From NCBI GenBank assembly GCA_964515215.1, contig CAZESL010000101.1, positions 1-8,286 of the forward strand: a stretch of DNA of 8,286 nt. Reading direction: 5' to 3'. The notes beneath the pieces are model-generated. The model did no database searches and was not told where the DNA came from. It saw only the letters and a list, made by a program, of their open reading frames with translations. This stretch comes from SIG588 sp964515215 (GTDB lineage Bacteria > Bacillota > Clostridia > Oscillospirales > Acutalibacteraceae). Each line of letters opens with the position of its first letter. Positions within the stretch are counted from its first letter, which is position 1. The position numbers and the translations under genes were made by a program. This document shows, piece after piece, positions 1 through 6,822 of the stretch.

Positions 1-3000
1 CCAGCATCCAATCCTGCGCCGTAAAGTAGGACTGCGAGGCGTCGGGACTCAAGGTGGTATCGTTCAGTTTCAGCGAACGGAAGGGAGCCACGGGGATACC
101 CGCCGAGCCCTTGAGGTTCGCGCCCTGGTTGAAGTTATCGAACGCATAGGTGACGTTCACGGGATCCGCCACGCGGTTGTTCCACACCTTCACGGTGTCG
201 GCATCCACCAGCACCGCTTCGGCGTTCACGTAGATGCCGTCCGCACCCGCCACGGTGAAGCCGTGCACGCTCGCCGTGCCGTCAATGGTGGCAAGACCGC
301 TGCCCACGCGATCAAAGGTCACGTAGACCGCACCGTCTTTGATCTCCATCGACTTGTAGACGGGCGCGGTGTATTCTTCCGTACCGCCGTACACCATGTT
401 CATCGCCGCCGCGGCAAAACGCTCGCCGACCGGCAGTTTGGTGCGTGGGTGGATCGGGTTGGTGGTGGACACGCCGTCTTCCTTCATGTGGTCGAGCGGC
501 AGATCGTAGATGGTGATCATCGAGGTGGTATCGCTGTCACACAGCGCCCAACCCTTTTCCATATTTTCGGCAAGATAGCCGAGGTGTTGCAGGTTGGAAG
601 CACCGTTGTCGTAACGGTAGGGGGCCACCTGCGTGAAGATGAAGGGCATATCGCCGTCGGCATAGCCGAAGGCTTCGCTCCAGCTCTTTTTCAGCAGTGC
701 CAGTTCCTCGTCGTACAGTTCCGAACGGTTCGAGTTGCTTTCGCCCTGATACCAGATGGCACCCGCCACGTTCAAGCCCGCCAGCGGACCGACCTTCTGG
801 TTGTACCACGTGGACATCGTGCCGTTGGTATTAGACCAGAATTCTTCATCGTAATACATGCCGCGCTTGAAGAGTTCCGATTTCAGCGTGCTGTCTGCCG
901 CGATCGCCTCGCGGGGGATCCACGCTTCGATCACGGTCGCGCCGAGCGCGGTATTGAAGAAGCCGACCGGCACGTTCAGCTGCTCTTGCAGTTTGTTGGC
1001 AAACACGAATGCCAAGGTGGAAACGTAGGTGGAACCGAGCACATCCGTGTCGGTGCCGTCGATCCAGTACGCACCCTTGATATCCTTTGCGGGATCCAGA
1101 AGTACTTCGCCCGAGGGACGGGTGGGCATCCAGAACACGCGCACGTTTTCGTTGTTCCACTTCAGGATCTCATCCTTGTCGGCATCCACCGCGATCTGCA
1201 GTTCCATATTGGACTGGCCGCCCGCGATCCAGAGTTCACCGATCAGAATATCGTTGACGGTTTCGTCCAGATCGCCGCCGTAGACACGGATGGAATAGGT
1301 GTCGTAACTACCGGCACGCGCCGCAAACGCGAGGTCAAAGCGACCGTCGGCATCCACTTTGCCGGTGACGGTCTCCACCAGTTCTTCGCCCATGTACAGC
1401 TCGGCGGTCATTTCGTCGCCCGCCACGCCGTAACCAAAGACGTTCATCGGTTTGTTCTGCTGGAACATCATGCCGTCCGAGAACACGCTCGGCAGCACGG
1501 TGGTCGGCTCGGTGGAGGTGAGGTCCACCAAACGCACCGCCGTCACCTGCAAGGTGACCGCGCCCGTCAGCGCCGCATTCCAGCCGCTGACATACATACG
1601 CATGTAGTCGAGCGCCGAATAATCGATCGTGCCGCCGGTCGCCGACATCGAGGAGAGCGGTACGGTGTAGGTGCGCTCGTTGATCTCCCAATCGAGAGCG
1701 CCGATGCTGTAACTCAATTCCTCAACGTCGCAGGTGCCGGAGGAGGTCAGTTCGATCTGACCGTTCGCACCCTTCATGCCCGCCACGTCACCCGTCGCGG
1801 TGATGTCGATCTCCAGCGCGAGTTTCGCGGGGTTGTGCGCCGAAGCATCGATCGCGTCAAACGCCAGACCGGTGGCAAAGGTGCCGCCCACGGCAAGCGT
1901 CTTATCCATCGTGAAGGGGATCTCACCCACAAGATAGGTGGTGTCGTAGGTCGGCTCTTCGGGAGCGACGTACGCACGGCTCATATCCACCACCTGCACG
2001 TCGGTCATGCGCACGACGAAGGTGCTGCTGGAAATGCTGTAGTGCTGCCACCAGAAGAAGGTCAGGGGGTTGTTGGCAATATCCAACGTACCGCCGCTGT
2101 AGCAGGTGGTCATCGGCAACAGAATGTCGTTCCATTCACCCGGCACGAGGTCACTGCCGTCTGCCGCCTTCAGGTTCTTGGTCTGCCATGCCAAACGGGT
2201 ACCGCCGTTTTCGCCCACGAAGGTATCCGAAATGTAGAGCAAACCGCTGGATTCATCCACAAACGCCATGCTGTCGGGATCTTCGGTATCCATAAAGAAC
2301 AGGCGAGCCGAGATCGCCATATCGGTCGGCTTCACGCCCGAGGCGTCGATATTGAAATCGCGCACCCACGCGCCGTAGTTGTAGAGCGAACCGGAGGCCG
2401 AGGGGCTCATGGTATTTGCGAGCGGCACTTCGCCCACCACGTAGTTGTCCATCAGATCACGCGCTTCGGTGGTCGTATCCACGATGCGCGCATTGGAGAT
2501 CGACACCGTGTAGGTATCGGTCATCGCCGCAGGCCAATTCACCATAAACGCACGCATATAGTTGATGGCGGAATAGTCGATAGCGTCGCCCTGCGTGCCT
2601 GCTTCCGAGAATTTGAAGGTATAGGTGTGCTTACCCTCGCGGAAGTTCACGTTTGCAAAGCTCCAATTGATCTCGTTGGCATCCCATTTGCCGGAGGAGG
2701 TGAGTTCCACCCTCGCATCGCCCCAGCCGCCGAAATACTGCATGCTGCCGGGGGTGGTGGTGTTATGTACTTCGATATCCAGCTGCAGTGCGAGATCCGC
2801 CGTGTTGTAATCGGTAAGATCGATCACGGGGGAGTTCGCCTGCCCCTTCGAGAAACCGGACGCCTTATTCGTGCCGTCACCCGCGATGGTGAAGGTCTGA
2901 TCGTACGGCAGTGCCGCCACGCGCTGCGGTTTGAATGCCGCACGCGACATATCCACGAAGCAGAACTTGTCGAGTTTCACCGTCCAAGTGTTCTTCGCAA

Positions 3001-3523
3001 TGTCCCAAAACTCCGGCCACACGAAGGTGATCTTTTCGGTGTTCGGGTCGAAGGTGCCGGTCGGCGTTGCGATCGAGAACGGCAACACCACGTCGTTCCA
3101 CACGCCGGGGCGCAACGGCTGCCCGTCGGTGCGGACGATCTGCTCCTTCGTCCAGGTGAAGCGGTCACCGGCATTAAACTCGGTCGACGCAAACATACGC
3201 ACCGCCGCCTCTTCCCAGAAGGCGTTAGAGGTGGGATCTTCGCTGTCCGCATAATAGATGCTGAACTGCACCGCAAGATCTTCCACTGCAATGCCCGTGG
3301 CATCTACGCCAAGATCCTGTCTCCACAGGCTCCCGTAGTTGTAGGCGCCTGCTGAACCGGTAATGCCGGCAGTCGCGCTTTCGTACACGGTCTTCAGCAC
3401 GTAGTTGTCCATCGACAGCTGCGCACTGCTTTGCGCCGTGTCGGCCAACGCGAAGGTGCACGGCACGCCGCAAAGCAGCAACGCCGCGCACAATAAGCAA
3501 GCCAAAATGCGTTTAATTGTCAT
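1..3523 (-). CDS. Large secreted sialate O-acetylesterase-like (SASA/SGNH) esterase, partial at its C-terminus
   Basis: Predicted extracellular carbohydrate esterase that removes O-acetyl groups from sialic acid or another glycan. At least 1174 residues are visible and the frame stays open to the window edge. The start ATG at 3523 has AGGAGGG at 3531-3537, 7 nt away. Residues 1-27 form a signal peptide (MTIKR, a Leu/Ala/Cys-rich core, then ALA before Asp28). Residues about 38-200 (A), 200-356 (B), 358-520 (C) and 522-668 (D) are beta-rich modules; C resembles A and D resembles B. The catalytic part starts near 675 with LPSVFSDGMMFQQ. It has GGQSNME with the presumed nucleophile Ser771, IWYQGESN around Glu928, and NPIHP with the presumed catalytic His1025. 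The usual family C-terminal stretch ends near APFRS (about 1149), but coding continues, so another domain or an anchor lies outside the window. The family (DUF303/SASA) is clear; the substrate is not, and acetyl-xylan or another acetylated glycan is possible. It is transcribed alone from its own promoter. Confidence 0.9.
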   Translation of the reverse strand, partial: MTIKRILACLLCAALLLCGVPCTFALADTAQSSAQLSMDNYVLKTVYESATAGITGSAGAYNYGSLWRQDLGVDATGIAVEDLAVQFSIYYADSEDPTSNAFWEEAAVRMFASTEFNAGDRFTWTKEQIVRTDGQPLRPGVWNDVVLPFSIATPTGTFDPNTEKITFVWPEFWDIAKNTWTVKLDKFCFVDMSRAAFKPQRVAALPYDQTFTIAGDGTNKASGFSKGQANSPVIDLTDYNTADLALQLDIEVHNTTTPGSMQYFGGWGDARVELTSSGKWDANEINWSFANVNFREGKHTYTFKFSEAGTQGDAIDYSAINYMRAFMVNWPAAMTDTYTVSISNARIVDTTTEARDLMDNYVVGEVPLANTMSPSASGSLYNYGAWVRDFNIDASGVKPTDMAISARLFFMDTEDPDSMAFVDESSGLLYISDTFVGENGGTRLAWQTKNLKAADGSDLVPGEWNDILLPMTTCYSGGTLDIANNPLTFFWWQHYSISSSTFVVRMTDVQVVDMSRAYVAPEEPTYDTTYLVGEIPFTMDKTLAVGGTFATGLAFDAIDASAHNPAKLALEIDITATGDVAGMKGANGQIELTSSGTCDVEELSYSIGALDWEINERTYTVPLSSMSATGGTIDYSALDYMRMYVSGWNAALTGAVTLQVTAVRLVDLTSTEPTTVLPSVFSDGMMFQQNKPMNVFGYGVAGDEMTAELYMGEELVETVTGKVDADGRFDLAFAARAGSYDTYSIRVYGGDLDETVNDILIGELWIAGGQSNMELQIAVDADKDEILKWNNENVRVFWMPTRPSGEVLLDPAKDIKGAYWIDGTDTDVLGSTYVSTLAFVFANKLQEQLNVPVGFFNTALGATVIEAWIPREAIAADSTLKSELFKRGMYYDEEFWSNTNGTMSTWYNQKVGPLAGLNVAGAIWYQGESNSNRSELYDEELALLKKSWSEAFGYADGDMPFIFTQVAPYRYDNGASNLQHLGYLAENMEKGWALCDSDTTSMITIYDLPLDHMKEDGVSTTNPIHPRTKLPVGERFAAAAMNMVYGGTEEYTAPVYKSMEIKDGAVYVTFDRVGSGLATIDGTASVHGFTVAGADGIYVNAEAVLVDADTVKVWNNRVADPVNVTYAFDNFNQGANLKGSAGIPVAPFRSLKLNDTTLSPDASQSYFTAQDWML

Positions 3524-3530
3524 AAGTTTT

Positions 3531-3537
3531 CCCTCCT
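3531..3537 (-). promoter_or_regulatory. Ribosome binding site of the large esterase gene
   Basis: AGGAGGG on the minus strand lies 7 nt upstream of the ATG at 3523. It fixes the start of the signal peptide. Confidence 0.85.
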
Positions 3538-3565
3538 GATAAAAAATGGGTATAACTACGTTAGT

Positions 3566-3594
3566 ATTTTACCACCCACCGCCACTCCCGTCAA
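3566..3594 (-). promoter_or_regulatory. Sigma-A-type promoter of the large esterase gene
   Basis: On the minus strand, TTGACG (3589-3594) is followed after exactly 17 bp by TAAAAT (3566-3571). Each box has one mismatch to consensus. Transcription would start near 3559, giving a leader of about 36 nt that contains the strong AGGAGGG site. This makes the esterase a transcription unit separate from the leucine-rich-repeat gene upstream. I see no obvious operator. The remaining 3595-3673 stretch shows no clear terminator for that upstream gene. Confidence 0.8.
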
Positions 3595-3673
3595 GGGAAA
3601 TCGCCCCGTCATTTCACCTCAAAAACCCCTGCGCGCTTTGTGCATTGTGACAGCGGCGACTGTTCTACAGGAC

Positions 3674-4369
3674 TCAAACCACACGTTTACCGCCCACGGT
3701 GATCTCCTCGATATCGCACCGTGAAAACCGTCGCCACGCACGCTCGTCCGCTGTGTCCACACGAATGCCGCACAGCTCCACCGAAGTGCTTGCGGGCAAC
3801 GTTTCCAAAAACGAGAGATCGGGAAGTGTAAGATCGATCAACGTCAGTTCTTCCAGGTGGGTAAGCTTCCCGATCGCCCACGCATTTTCCACGCGGTCGG
3901 CGTATCCGCAAAAAAAGGAAGTCAATTGCGGCATACCGCCGAGTGCCCGCAGATCGACCGTGCCGAACTCGTGCAACGCTACCCCGCACAAATGCTTTAA
4001 TTCCCGCAGGGCCTCAAAATTTCGAATTACCATATTCGAAACGGTACCGCCCGAAATACACAATTCCCGCAACTGCGAAAGTCCCGCAAAAGCGGCACAA
4101 TCCACCTCGCGGCACACGATATCCAGTTCCTCTAAACGTGTGAGCGTCCCTAAAAACGAAAGATCGGCAAACGGCACGTCAATGCATAGAACCCGCAGAT
4201 CCTTAAACGCCCCGAGCGTGGCAATATCCCGCTCGTCAAAATCAAATTCCGAGCAGTCCAGTATCTCCGCCTGCCGTACGTCCGCCGCCGTCAGCGGGCG
4301 GTCGTTGACACCCGTCGCCCGTCGCACCGCCGCTTCAAACTCTTTATGATAAAACTGTAGTCCGCTCAT
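3674..4369 (-). CDS. Cytoplasmic leucine-rich-repeat protein, function unknown
   Basis: A protein of 231 residues starting MSGLQFYHKE. The ATG at 4369 is preceded by GAGGTGA (4375-4381), 5 nt away. An in-frame ATG at 4432 would place coding sequence across a GC-rich hairpin and has no such site, so I reject it. After a helical N-terminal segment (about 1-48), roughly seven irregular repeats of 22-24 residues follow, for example LRVLCIDVPFADLSFLGTL, LEELDIV, LRELCISG and LEELTLIDLTLPDLSFLETL. The pattern LxxLxL with F or I at the start of each unit is that of leucine-rich repeats, which usually bind other proteins. There is no signal peptide, membrane segment or surface anchor, so it differs from internalin-like surface proteins and is probably intracellular. 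The gene ends 80 nt before the esterase promoter. It lies downstream of the membrane-protein gene and may be expressed by read-through past the hairpin between them. Partner and role cannot be inferred. Confidence 0.8.
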   Translation of the reverse strand: MSGLQFYHKEFEAAVRRATGVNDRPLTAADVRQAEILDCSEFDFDERDIATLGAFKDLRVLCIDVPFADLSFLGTLTRLEELDIVCREVDCAAFAGLSQLRELCISGGTVSNMVIRNFEALRELKHLCGVALHEFGTVDLRALGGMPQLTSFFCGYADRVENAWAIGKLTHLEELTLIDLTLPDLSFLETLPASTSVELCGIRVDTADERAWRRFSRCDIEEITVGGKRVV

Positions 4370-4430
4370 TCGTATCACCTCATAGTCATAGGCTAACACA
4401 CTCTGTGTCCGATAAAACGGATTTATAAAC

Positions 4431-4458
4431 ACGCCCCGCCGAAAATTCGGCGGGGCGT
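4431..4458 (-). terminator. GC-rich hairpin between the membrane-protein and leucine-rich-repeat genes
   Basis: A perfect 13-bp inverted repeat: ACGCCCCGCCGAA at 4431-4443 and its complement at 4446-4458, with only two bases between. In practice the innermost A-T pairs open to form the loop. It begins 4 nt after the stop codon of the membrane-protein gene (4463). The sequence after the stem on the minus strand (GTGTTTATAAAT) is a poor U-tract. It could be a weak terminator that lets some transcription reach the leucine-rich-repeat gene, or an mRNA 3'-end stabiliser. Confidence 0.65.
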
Positions 4459-4462
4459 TGCT

Positions 4463-5401
4463 TTATGCTCTGTCGTTTAACAATACATCGTTATCGAAAT
4501 ACAAAAATTCGTCTTCCGTCCCGCAATGCGAGATCCCCACGGAAAGCAGACGGTCACCCTCGGCTTCCACCAAGATGGGACGCTCACCGATATGAAAGCG
4601 CAACACGCGTGTCTCCCCCGCTTCTTCCTCCTTGCGAACGAAGCGGATCGGCTCTTCCGGCGTGGAAAGGATTTTACGACCGCCGCACGTCTCCGCGAAG
4701 CGGAAATACGCAAAGTCGTAATCGTCTCCCCCCACCTTGCGACCGGTCACGAAGACGGCTTCATCGTCAAACGCCACGACGATTCCTTCACAATCCAGCA
4801 AATTGTCGTCGATCAGCCAATCGAGTGCGTATATACCGATATAGCGGATCGGCGCATGGCTCCGTGCTAAAAACTCGTTTTCGGGTATTTCGCGGCGTTC
4901 ATACAAGTCCCCGTCTTCCGCACTCTTTTGCAACGCAGGGTTGCACGCCAAAATGCGGTTAAATAACCCCGCCAACTCCGTATCCGCAAACTTCGCATCT
5001 TCGTGCGGCAGAGAAGCGATAAGCGTCAACCGCTTTTTGGGAGATTCGATCTTCAGCATAGCCGCTTTGGTGTTCCAAAAAGATGAAACCGTCGTACCGT
5101 ACAGCGCTTTAACGTCTTGCAACGCATAGGTTTTACGCCCTTTCTCAACGTACACGGTCCCCCGTTCCGTGTAATAGACCGCTTTTTGCCGGAACCACTG
5201 CCGCTTTGCCATAAAATCAGCAAAAATCAGCCCCAGAACGGCACCGCAAACCAAATAAACAATTTCAAACAGCGCTTCGTCGCTTCCTATCCCAAAAAAT
5301 GCGGCAACGGCATCCTGTGAAACGATAAGAATCGTCAAAAAAACAAACTCCGCGATCCAATACACAAAAGCACGCTGACAGGTGATCTCCACGCGTTCCA
5401 T
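4463..5401 (-). CDS. Two-pass membrane protein with PH-like cytoplasmic region, function unknown
   Basis: A protein of 312 residues starting MERVEITCQRAF. The ATG at 5401 has AAGGGGGTGA (5407-5416) 5 nt upstream. A longer start at the GTG at 5410 lies inside that ribosome binding site and is unlikely. Two hydrophobic segments, about residues 11-36 and 44-64, are followed by basic KRQWFRQK, so both ends should face the cytoplasm. Residues about 74-150 (YYTERGTVYVEKG, YALQDVKALYG, then alternating beta strands) look like a bacterial PH-type beta domain. That is a fold-level guess from the strand pattern, not a motif match. The rest (about 155-312) is another beta-rich, acidic soluble region ending FLYFDNDVLLNDRA, with no motif I recognise. 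The gene follows the lipoprotein gene by 31 nt, so they are probably co-transcribed. A sensing, scaffolding or envelope role is possible, but nothing in the sequence decides this. Confidence 0.75.
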   Translation of the reverse strand: MERVEITCQRAFVYWIAEFVFLTILIVSQDAVAAFFGIGSDEALFEIVYLVCGAVLGLIFADFMAKRQWFRQKAVYYTERGTVYVEKGRKTYALQDVKALYGTTVSSFWNTKAAMLKIESPKKRLTLIASLPHEDAKFADTELAGLFNRILACNPALQKSAEDGDLYERREIPENEFLARSHAPIRYIGIYALDWLIDDNLLDCEGIVVAFDDEAVFVTGRKVGGDDYDFAYFRFAETCGGRKILSTPEEPIRFVRKEEEAGETRVLRFHIGERPILVEAEGDRLLSVGISHCGTEDEFLYFDNDVLLNDRA

Positions 5402-5432
5402 GCTACTCACCCCCTTATTACCGCCTTCTCCG

Positions 5433-5672
5433 TCATAACACGGCGGACAGATCGCCCATACCGCCGCTTACGGGGGCGTTCATTTCCTCTTTTTTCTCCA
5501 AATACTCCCGATAACACGTTTTACACAGCGGGAACTCCTCTCCCGCCACCTCCAACACGTAACGCTTGCCGCGCAGTTCCTGCTGACAGTCGGCACAGGT
5601 GAATTTGCCGCACCCGCTGCACAACGCAACCATCGCCGCCAGCAGACATACGACCGCTATTATCCGTTTCAT
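5433..5672 (-). CDS. Small Cys-rich exported lipoprotein, function unknown
   Basis: A protein of 79 residues. Start MKRIIAVVCLLAAM is preceded by GAGGAA (5678-5683), 5 nt from the ATG at 5672. The N-terminus is a classic export signal: two basic residues, a hydrophobic core of about 15 residues, then LCSGC. The last Cys fits a lipobox, though Cys at position -3 is less usual than Leu. The mature part has two CxxC knuckles, CADC and CKTC, separated by about 25 residues including KRYVLEVAGEEF. This arrangement suggests a single-zinc ribbon or treble-clef fold, or a redox-active thiol pair on the outer face of the membrane. The C-terminus is short, charged (EYLEKKEEMN) and flexible. The gene lies 63 nt after the hydrolase gene with no promoter visible between, and 31 nt before the membrane-protein gene. 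An operon of three genes is therefore likely, with a joint envelope role inferred from position only. Confidence 0.75.
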   Translation of the reverse strand: MKRIIAVVCLLAAMVALCSGCGKFTCADCQQELRGKRYVLEVAGEEFPLCKTCYREYLEKKEEMNAPVSGGMGDLSAVL

Positions 5673-5735
5673 GTCGATTCCTCGCTCTCTTTACGCTTTT
5701 CGTTTCGTCCTCAAACAAATAACTACTGTGTATTC

Positions 5736-6293
5736 TCAGATCTCGGCAAGGACACGGCAAGGGAGACCGCTCATACCGACGTAATTCACAGGATAGGTGT
5801 GCGCCGTAAAACATTCACCGGCAGACACCACCGCACCCAATCTGCACAAATTTTCCACCACAAACGCCCCTCGGTCGGCACACCGTTGGTCTGCGGGGGT
5901 GTGTTCTTTCCCGCGGCGCACACCGGCACAATCCACGCCGATGATGGCAACGTGCTTATCCAACAACGCCTCGATAAGTGCATGGGACAGTTGGGGGTGC
6001 TGTGAAAAATAGGTCTTTGTTCCGTAGGCCTCTTCTTCGATATATCCAGTATAAAACGCGACAAACTGCCCCTCTGTCACCCGTTCCAACGAAACGTCGG
6101 CAAGGTCGATGTCCCGTCCGCGAACGGCAGACACATCAAACACGATCCCTTCACGGCGCGTATAGGACAACGGAAATTCTTTATCCATCGCGTCAAAATG
6201 AGTACCCAAGTGTCCCACCAAGGCGTGATCCACCTTTTCGGGAGCGCGACTTCGCATGGCGGGGGTGACAGGCAGAGTGATATCTAACAACAC
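5736..6293 (-). CDS. Cyclase-family (kynurenine-formamidase-like) metal-dependent hydrolase
   Basis: A protein of 185 residues beginning MLLDITLPVTPAM. I chose the GTG at 6293 because GGGAGGA sits 7 nt upstream. The longer in-frame start at 6344 would overlap the -35 and -10 boxes. The motif HLGTHFD (28-34) is the metal-binding signature of the cyclase superfamily (PF04199), which includes kynurenine formamidase and amide or cyclic-ester hydrolases. Other family features are GVDCAGV (119-125), VVENL with Glu147, and the C-terminal PCRVLAEI. The usual DAPxH is DAMDK here, so the third His is Lys38. The His normally 12 residues before the VENL Glu is Asp135, in the stretch EHTPADQRCADRG. The metal site therefore differs from the canonical one, perhaps using Asp, His131 or Cys138. 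It is probably a cytoplasmic hydrolase of a subgroup with an unknown substrate. I would not call it KynB. It is the first gene after a very strong promoter and heads the probable operon. Confidence 0.85.
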   Translation of the reverse strand: MLLDITLPVTPAMRSRAPEKVDHALVGHLGTHFDAMDKEFPLSYTRREGIVFDVSAVRGRDIDLADVSLERVTEGQFVAFYTGYIEEEAYGTKTYFSQHPQLSHALIEALLDKHVAIIGVDCAGVRRGKEHTPADQRCADRGAFVVENLCRLGAVVSAGECFTAHTYPVNYVGMSGLPCRVLAEI

Positions 6294-6300
6294 GGTGCAT

Positions 6301-6307
6301 TCCTCCC
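6301..6307 (-). promoter_or_regulatory. Ribosome binding site that decides the GTG start of the hydrolase
   Basis: GGGAGGA on the minus strand ends 7 nt before the GTG at 6293. An ATG directly next to it (6300) is in another frame and too close to be used. Confidence 0.75.
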
Positions 6308-6315
6308 TTACCGTC

Positions 6316-6344
6316 ATTATAATTCCCGTGCGCATCCGTGTCAA
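6316..6344 (-). promoter_or_regulatory. Perfect consensus sigma-A promoter of the hydrolase operon
   Basis: On the minus strand, TTGACA (6339-6344) and TATAAT (6316-6321) are separated by exactly 17 bp. This is a full consensus match, which suggests high or housekeeping expression, or a promoter that needs a repressor. Transcription should start near 6309, directly before the ribosome binding site, so the leader is very short. The terminator at 6363-6394 isolates it from upstream transcription. Confidence 0.88.
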
Positions 6345-6362
6345 GCCACCTCTTCTGTGGGC

Positions 6363-6394
6363 AAAAAACGCTCGGATCTCTCCGAGCGTTTTTT
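6363..6394 (-). terminator. Strong Rho-independent terminator, usable on both strands
   Basis: A perfect 14-bp stem: 6363-6376 and 6381-6394 with the loop TCTC. The core is CGCTCGGA with A/T tracts on each side, so each strand ends in a run of six Ts. On the minus strand it ends transcription coming from the AT-rich island (the frameshifted small gene stops at 6457) and insulates the promoter at 6316-6344. It is also preceded by a ppdK-tail-like remnant at 6401-6425. Confidence 0.88.
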
Positions 6395-6409
6395 GTTAGC
6401 AATCAGTCC

Positions 6410-6422
6410 TTAATGGCAGCCT
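6410..6422 (+). repeat. 13-bp direct repeat, left copy (ppdK-tail-like)
   Basis: TTAATGGCAGCCT, identical to 7138-7150 inside the last codons of ppdK. The similarity extends with mismatches through the bases up to the T-run of the neighbouring terminator. Read on the minus strand it encodes an AAIK-stop-like tail with an in-frame TAG just before it, so it would be a dead copy of the gene end. Confidence 0.6.
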
Positions 6423-6456
6423 ATGGTGCAGACAGCAAAAGTGGGAGAATTCTTTG

Positions 6457-6803
6457 TTACAATATAGCCACAAGGCATAAATGAACTGTTTCTTGTTTGT
6501 TATTTGTTTCCTTCCACCAGTTCTTGCTCATTAAAACATATCTTATTCCACGAACATTTTGTAAATCTAAGAGTAAGTCTTTAAGTTTTTCCAACCCTTT
6601 TTTGTTGGTTTGTTTTTGCCCTATGGCAGTATCGCAATCGCAATGATCAAGAGTAATTCTATACCTGCTGTCGCAACTTGCAACACATTCATTTACGGAT
6701 CTAATATCACCAAAACTGAAATGGTATTCCGTGTCTCTTATTGTTTTTTGTAATCATCGGTATTTATTCCTTCGTTGATTGCACCATAAAGGAAATAGCA
6801 CAT
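6457..6803 (-). pseudogene. Frameshifted small gene, hypothetical protein of about 115 residues
   Basis: The ATG at 6803 (MCYFLYGAINEG) has GAGGTGA at 6808-6814 and a good promoter just upstream, so it looks like a real gene. The reading frame hits TAA at 6738-6740 after 21 residues. Adding one A to the six-A run (6744-6749) restores an open frame to the stop at 6457. The restored protein has 115 residues, continuing TIRDTEYHFSFGDIRS and then RITLDHCDCDTAIG, KKGLEKLKDLLLDLQ and YVLMSKNWWKE. It is hydrophilic, with a Cys-rich CDCD motif, no signal peptide and no membrane segment. I do not recognise its function. Codon use is AT-rich, unlike the neighbouring genes, which suggests acquisition by transfer. 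The break may be a true mutation, a homopolymer sequencing error or slippage on the A-run. On structure it is clearly a gene; its present state is uncertain. Confidence 0.7.
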
Positions 6804-6822
6804 ATAATCACCTCATGGTTGT

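Noticed and set aside
263..3355. 1030-codon open frame on the plus strand
   Set aside because: It is antisense to the esterase gene. Its composition (very rich in His, Arg, Val and Gly, no recognisable domain) is typical of a shadow frame in GC-biased coding DNA, whereas the minus frame has a signal peptide, SASA motifs, a promoter and a ribosome binding site.
3556..3612. 18-codon leader ORF with a GAGGTGA before it
   Set aside because: It spans both boxes of the esterase promoter, so the transcript would not contain it; read-through from upstream could, but nothing else supports it.
3699..4349. 216-codon open frame on the plus strand
   Set aside because: Antisense shadow of the leucine-rich-repeat gene; Ser/Arg-rich, without motif or ribosome binding site.
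4370..4432. N-terminal extension of the leucine-rich-repeat protein
   Set aside because: The upstream ATG overlaps the GC-rich hairpin and has no ribosome binding site; the internal ATG at 4369 has GAGGTGA.
6294..6344. N-terminal extension of the hydrolase to the upstream ATG
   Set aside because: It would lie over the consensus -35 and -10 boxes and cannot be translated from that promoter; the GTG at 6293 has the ribosome binding site.
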